A stretch of 64,000 nucleotides of DNA from Costus lasius. Its lineage: Eukaryota; Streptophyta; Magnoliopsida; Zingiberales; Costaceae. The stretch spans positions 19,174,001-19,238,000 of the forward strand of contig CM050447.1 of the NCBI GenBank assembly GCA_027563935.2. The letters run 5' to 3'. The notes below the pieces were generated by a model. The model was given only the letters and a program-made list of their open reading frames with translations, was not told the DNA's origin and ran no database searches. The translations under genes were made by a program, and so were the position numbers. Of the stretch, positions 58,884 to 64,000 are shown piece after piece; positions within the stretch are counted from its first letter, which is position 1; the number at the start of each line of letters is the position of its first letter.

Positions 58884-58901
58884 CTTGGGTTGCCTCCCAA
58901 G
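58884..58901 (-). other. Post-ORF hairpin of E
   Basis: On the minus strand CTTGGGAGGCAACCCAAG forms a six-pair stem with loop AGGCAA, preceded by GACCTTAAACTAGCGCT. It lies just after the integrase end. Confidence 0.7.
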
Positions 58902-58949
58902 AGCGCTAGTTTAAGGTCGGTAGCTCAACCATAAGAGTTTTCAAAGTTT

Positions 58950-61900
58950 CAAATCCGGGGGGGTCTGAAAGAGCTAAAACTTCCTCTCTCTCTCTCAACC
59001 CGCTCATCTTCAAAGTAATGCTTGAGGCGGTGCCCGTTTACTGTGAAACTCCCAGTTCGTTCTGTCCAAATTGTGATAGCACCATAAGGCTGAACTTTCT
59101 GAACTGTGAAAGGACCGGACCACCTCGTTCGAAGCTTTCCTGGAAATAGCCTAAGTCTTGAATTAAACAGAAGTACTTTGTCTCCCTCACAAAATTCTTT
59201 CTTTGTTATGCGCTTGTCGTGCTAGAATTTGGTGCGTGCTTTGTAGCTCTTGGCATTCTCATAAGCAAAAAGGCGCAATTCTTCCAATTCATCAAGTTGA
59301 AGCTTTCTCTTTTCACTAGCGTTCTTGAAATCAAAGTTGATTTGTTTGACAGCTCAATACACCCTGTGCTCAAGTTCAACAGGTAAGTGACATGATTTTC
59401 CATAAATAAGTTGGAAAGGAGACATACCAAGGGGCGTCTTAAATGCCGTCCTATACGCCCATAAAGCATCGGGTAATTTTATCGCCCAATTCTTCCGTGA
59501 TCGTGATACAGTTTTCTCCAAAATTTGTTTGATTTCTCTATTGGAGACCTCTACCTGACCACTAGTCTGAGGATGGTAGGGTGTAGCAATTTTGTGTCGT
59601 ACACCATACTTTTTCAATAATGCTCTGAACCTTTGCTCGATAAAGTGGGAGCCGCCATCGCTTTAGAAAGCGTGGGACTCCAAACTGGGGGAAGATATTT
59701 TGCTTCATAAACTTTATAACGACTCTGGAATCGTTTGTAGCTTCGGCGGATGCCTCAACCCACTTCAACATGTAGTTAACGACGACCAAGATGTACCATT
59801 TTCCACATGAAGAGGGGAAGGGGCCCATGAAGTCTATCCCCCATACATCAAAAATTTCTACTTCCATGATATTGTTGAGTGGCAACTCGTCCCTTTTTGA
59901 TAAGTTCTCAGTCCGTTGACAACTGTTACAAGTGGAAACAAAACGTTTAGCATCATAGAATATGGAGGGCCAATATAAACCAGACTGTAAAACTTTAAAA
60001 GCTGTTTTAGAAGCCCCCGCGTGTCCTCCATAAGGTGAAGCATGGCAATGGGTCAACACATCTTGTATCTCCTCCTCGGGCACGCATCGTCTGTACAATC
60101 CGTCCGCACACCTCCGGTATAAATATGACTCGTCCCAATAATAAAACTTTACATCATGTAGAAACCGCTTCTTCCTTTGAAAAGTGAGGTCTAGAGGGAA
60201 AATGTAGACACAATGTAATTAACAAAATCTGTGTACCATGGGACTTGTTGATCTAATAAGGCATAAAGGTGCTCTTCAGGGAATGTATCGTTAATCTCTA
60301 ATTCTGCATCAATTTCTTTGTCTGCGCTGCGGTCAAGTCTGGAAAGATGATCAGCCACTAGATTTTCACTCCCCTTCTTATCTCTGATCTCTATATCGAA
60401 TTCTTGCAAGAGGGGGATCCATCGAATGAGCCTTGGCTTTGCATCCTTCTTGTTGATCAAGTATTTTATGGCTGCATGATCAGTAAACACGATTACTTTT
60501 GAATTAACAAGGTAGGAGCGAAACTTATCAAAAGCGAAGACAATCGCTAGTAGCTCCTTCTCCGTAGTCGCATAATTTATCTGAGCGTCGTCAAGTGTGT
60601 GACTGGCATAATAGATGGCGTGAAGCTTCTTATCCTTCCTCTGTCCCAAGACCGCCGCAACAGCTTGATCGCTAGCATCACACATTAGCTCAAAAGGTAG
60701 CGACCAATCTGGGGGTTGAATTATTGGAGCAGAGATTAATGCATCCTTGAGTTTCGAGAAGGCTTCCTCGCAGTCCCTGTCAAAGCAAAACATAGCATCT
60801 TTAGCAAGAAGATTAATTAAGGGGCGAGCTATCTTAGAAAAATCTTTAATAAATCTTCTGTAGATGCCAGCGTGTCCAAGAAAACTCCTGATCCCCTTCA
60901 CTGATGTAGGCGGCTTGAGATGTTCAATGACTTCAATCTTTGCTCTGTCCACCTCTATCCCTCGTTCATATACTAGGTGCCCAAGGACAATGCCTTCCTT
61001 GACCATGAAGTGGCACTTCTCCCAGTTCAAGACTCGGTTCACCTCTTCGCACCTCTGCAAAACCTTAGACAAATGAGACAAGCAATGATGGAATGAAGAA
61101 CCATATACAGAAAAATCATCCATAAATATATCCATAAATTCTTCGTTAAAATCAGAAAATATGGCCATCATTGCTCGCTGAAAGGTCGTGGGGGCATTGC
61201 AGAGGACAAAGGGCATTCTTCGATACGCATATGTGCCATAGGGACATGTAAAAGTTGTTTTCTCCTGGTCATCCGGGTGGATAGGGATCTGGAAGAAACC
61301 TGAAAAGCCATCCAAAAAGCAAAAATAAGAATTATGCGCCAATCTATCTAACATCTGATCTATAAATGGAAGAGGGAAATGATCCTTTCGCGTGGCCGAA
61401 TTCAACTTCTTGTAATTTATGCACATCCTATGTCCCGTGACAGTGCGTGTAGGTATCAACTCGTCTGCCTCGTTCTTTATCACTGTGACGCCGCCTTTCT
61501 TGGGTACAACATGTACGGGACTCACCCAAGAGCTGTCTGAGATTGGATAAATAACTCCGGCGCCTAATAGTTTGAGCACTTCTTTCTTCACTACATCCTT
61601 TAGATGCAGGTTTAGTCGGCGTTGGAACTCCACAGAAGGTTTGCAGTTGTCTTCCAATAGGATCCTGTGCATGCAAACAGAAGGGTTAATCCCTTTTATG
61701 TCATCTAATGAGTAACCTATTACCTTCCTATGTAGGCGAAGTTCATTTAGCAACAACTCGGTTTGTTCCATGTCCAATGCCGCACTGACAATCACAGGAT
61801 ATGTGAAGTTTTCCCCCAAGAATTCATATCTCAAAGTGTTGGGCAAACTCTTGAGTTCAATTTTTTGCTGCCCTTGATTCTCCTGATTTTCTTCTGTCTT

Positions 61901-63530
61901 GCCAACAGGACTTACATCACTTTCTAACAATGCAACATACTCGTCTGCCACCCCATCGCCATCTTTACTAACAGAGTTCGTTAAGGCAAGTTCCAGAGGA
62001 TCCACTTCTCTCTTAGGCGGTTCAACATCTTGTGTAGCTTTCTCCACAATATCAATGCTGCAACATGCACCTGCAAGAGAAGGTTTTTTCAAGGTATCAG
62101 TTAAATCAAATTGAATAACGTTGCCACAAATATTCAAAGACAGTTTTCCATTCTTGACATCCATGACAACGCCTGCAGTGGCAAGAAAAGGTCTCCCTAG
62201 AATGATAGGGAGCCTGTCATCCTCATCAATTTCCAAGACAATAAAATCAGCAGGAATAAAGTAATCTCCTACTTTAACAGGTACGTCCTCTAAAATACCA
62301 ACTGGGTGGCGTACAGATCTGTCTGCAAGCTGTATGGAAATATTAGTTGGTTGCAAATCCCCTAAGTCTAGCCTTTTACAAAGTGATAGTGGCATGAGGC
62401 TAACGCTTGCTCCTAGATCGCATAAAGTTCTCTAAAAAGACATTTCCCCAATCTGGCAGGGTATGGAAAAACTGCCTGGGTCTTTAAGCTTCTGAGGTAG
62501 CTTGTTCTGGATGACTGTGCTGCACTCCTCAGTAAGTGCAACGGTCGCTTGATCTTCTAGCTTCCTCTTGTTTGATAAGATATCTTTCAGGAATTTCACA
62601 TAAGTCGGCATCTGCGAAAGAGCATCAACGAAAGGGATGTTAATATAAAGTTTCTTTAAAACCTCTAAAAACTTACCAAACTGCTTGTCCAATTTAGCCT
62701 TGACAAGCCTTTGCGGAAAAGGAATCGGTGGCTTGTATGCTGACGGTCCCACATAGGGCCGCTCCTCCTCAACTGGCTCAGGTGCCATCGGTGTCACATC
62801 AGTATGTGGTTCCACAGGTTCTGGTATTGTCTCTTCTATCCTGTCATTTGTCGGCATCTTTGGATCTTCCAATTGCTTGCCGCTCCAAGTGGAGATTGCA
62901 TTGCACTGCTCCCTCGGGTTTACTTCTGGCTGGGATGGTAGCTTCCCTGGTACTCTCAATGATGAGCTAGCTTGCTGGGCTAGCTGACTTTCTAACATTT
63001 TATTGTGTGTTTTCAGGGAGTCCATCCGTGTCATCATCATCTTCATCATGTCTGTAAGTCCTTCAAGTTGTTTGCTCAGATTTGAATCATTGTTGGGCCT
63101 TGGCTGTTGCTACGGCGGTGGCGGTGCATTATAGTTTCTAGCCTGGAATCCTAGTGGTCTGAAATTGTTCTGTTGGGGTTGCCTAAAGTTTCCTTGTGGG
63201 GGCTGGGTCTGCTGTGGTGGAACTTATCCAGGCTGAATCGGTTGAGTTGTCCGGTAAGAGAAATTTGGATGGCTGCGCCATCCTAGTTTGTAGTAGTTGG
63301 AATAAGGGTTATTGTTCTGGTTGAAATTTCCAACTGCATTCAACTGCTCAGGATGAGCCGCAGCCATCTGTCCATCTCCTACTTGGCAATCTGCCCCTGC
63401 ATGACCTACAACTCCACAGACCTCACAAGTAATAGCGTTAACATCCATTGAATTAACAGACCAAGAGTCAAGCTTCCTAGTCAAATTATCAACCTTAGCA
63501 GTAAGTGCAGTCAAAGAATTCAGGTCATAC
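58950..63530 (-). pseudogene. E gag (C-terminal) and pol, decayed
   Basis: Gag: CCHC knuckle (CEVCGVVGHAGADC, near 63415), stops near 63222 and 63113, then a linker. Protease follows (TLCDLGASVSLMPLSL, near 62420) after one in-frame TAG at 62432-62434. From 62395 to 60191 one open frame of 734 codons carries protease (PIILGRPFLATAGVV), reverse transcriptase (FMDDFSVYG, near 61120; the DDFSV form is typical of Athila) and RNase H (YATTEKELLAIV, FTDHAAIKYL). A shift near 60205 and another near 59660 separate the integrase pieces ([31 protein letters not shown]). A TGA near 59354 and a TAG near 59222 cut its C-terminus. RT and RNase H look intact; integrase is not. Confidence 0.88.
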
Positions 63531-64000
63531 TAATGCCTTGCATTTTAGTAGTGATTTTTACTGATATTTCATGATGAATTTAGGCCTATTTGAATGTTTT
63601 TATACTCCTTTAAAGCTTATCTAGTTAAAAACTTTAGAATCTTCACTTTTCATCTATCTTATTGAATTTCAGGTAAAATCACCCAATTTTGAAGTCTTTT
63701 TGAAGAATCTAAAAGCATGGGGTGATTCCTTATGAGAAGACGAAGCTGCCAGTAAAATTTGGGCTCAATCGGAGCCTTCTCTAGACTTCATGGCCAGGTG
63801 AACCCCACGGGGTTCACCCGTGATCTTGCCGAAGGAAGGATTTCAGCGCGCGTGTCACTGATGTCAAAGTTTTTGAAAGTTGCCGCACACTTCACTGGTA
63901 GGTGAACCCCATGGGGTTCACCCATGATCTCATCTGGAGATATCTGCATAGAAATACGTCGAGGCTTTCACCGGTAGGTGAACCCCACGGGGTTCACCTG
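63531..64000 (+). repeat. F: Athila LTR start, plus orientation, inserted in E gag
   Basis: Starts TAATGCCTTGCATTTTAGTAG, which matches the reverse complement of the E LTR right end (TGATGCGTTGCATTTTAGTAG with TG changed to TA). It has three GTGAACCC/GGGTTCAC palindromes at 63798-63817, 63902-63921 and 63978-63997. The rest is outside the window, so solo LTR or full element is unknown. Confidence 0.75.

Larger units (their letters stand above)
53666..64000 (-). mobile_element. E: Athila element with pol, inserted in Athila C gag
   Basis: In transcription order: gag C-terminal half (from 63530), protease, reverse transcriptase, RNase H, integrase, the post-ORF hairpin, an internal palindrome array, a third ORF of ATHILA ORF-1 type, two paired hairpins and the 3' LTR. 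LTR F interrupts it at 63531, and its 5' LTR lies outside the window. It is the only Athila here with enzymes, though they are damaged. Confidence 0.85.

Overview
This is plant nuclear DNA. Two intron-containing host genes sit among nested LTR retrotransposons, one DNA transposon and one MITE-like element. The GC-rich exons of the acyl-CoA synthetase gene and the mix of chromovirus, Athila and Copia elements suggest a monocot outside the grasses. That is an inference; nothing here names the species.

Layout. (1) 300-10315 (minus): Ty3/gypsy chromovirus G1, framed by a CTAAG target-site duplication (TSD). A truncated Ty1/copia element (K1, 5788-10198) interrupts it. (2) 10868-16069 (plus): gag-only LTR element G2 with two 1.6 kb LTRs. 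(3) 16468-16930: MITE-like element. (4) 17892-19078: solo LTR with a perfect CTATG TSD. (5) 19787-21624 (plus): four-exon AAE3-type oxalate--CoA ligase gene. (6) 21625-25828: apparently intact PIF/Harbinger transposon whose TAA TSD is the stop codon of that gene. (7) 28266-33125 (minus): six-exon GT90 (rumi/CAP10-like) glycosyltransferase gene, convergent with AAE3. (8) 33661-64000: an Athila nest. G3 (a gypsy LTR plus gag) is broken by Athila B. B holds solo LTR S1 in its LTR and is broken by Athila C. C holds the complete Athila A (TSD ACCGT), which itself carries Copia fragment K2. C is also broken by Athila E, the only member with pol, and E is broken by plus-strand LTR F, which runs off the window.

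The host genes look intact: all splice junctions keep phase, and one GT90 intron is GC-AG. Every LTR element coding region is decayed, mostly by stops that look like C-to-T changes. The PIF/Harbinger element has no such damage and is probably the youngest insertion.

The least expected signals are structural. Each Athila subfamily carries its own array of short palindromes at about 60-80 bp spacing, at the same place in its LTR. Three further hairpin types show paired stem changes between copies: one just after the last ORF of three Athila elements, a duplicated one before the Athila 3' LTR, and a tandem one in G2. These suggest RNA structures in retrotransposon transcripts that I do not recognise as described.
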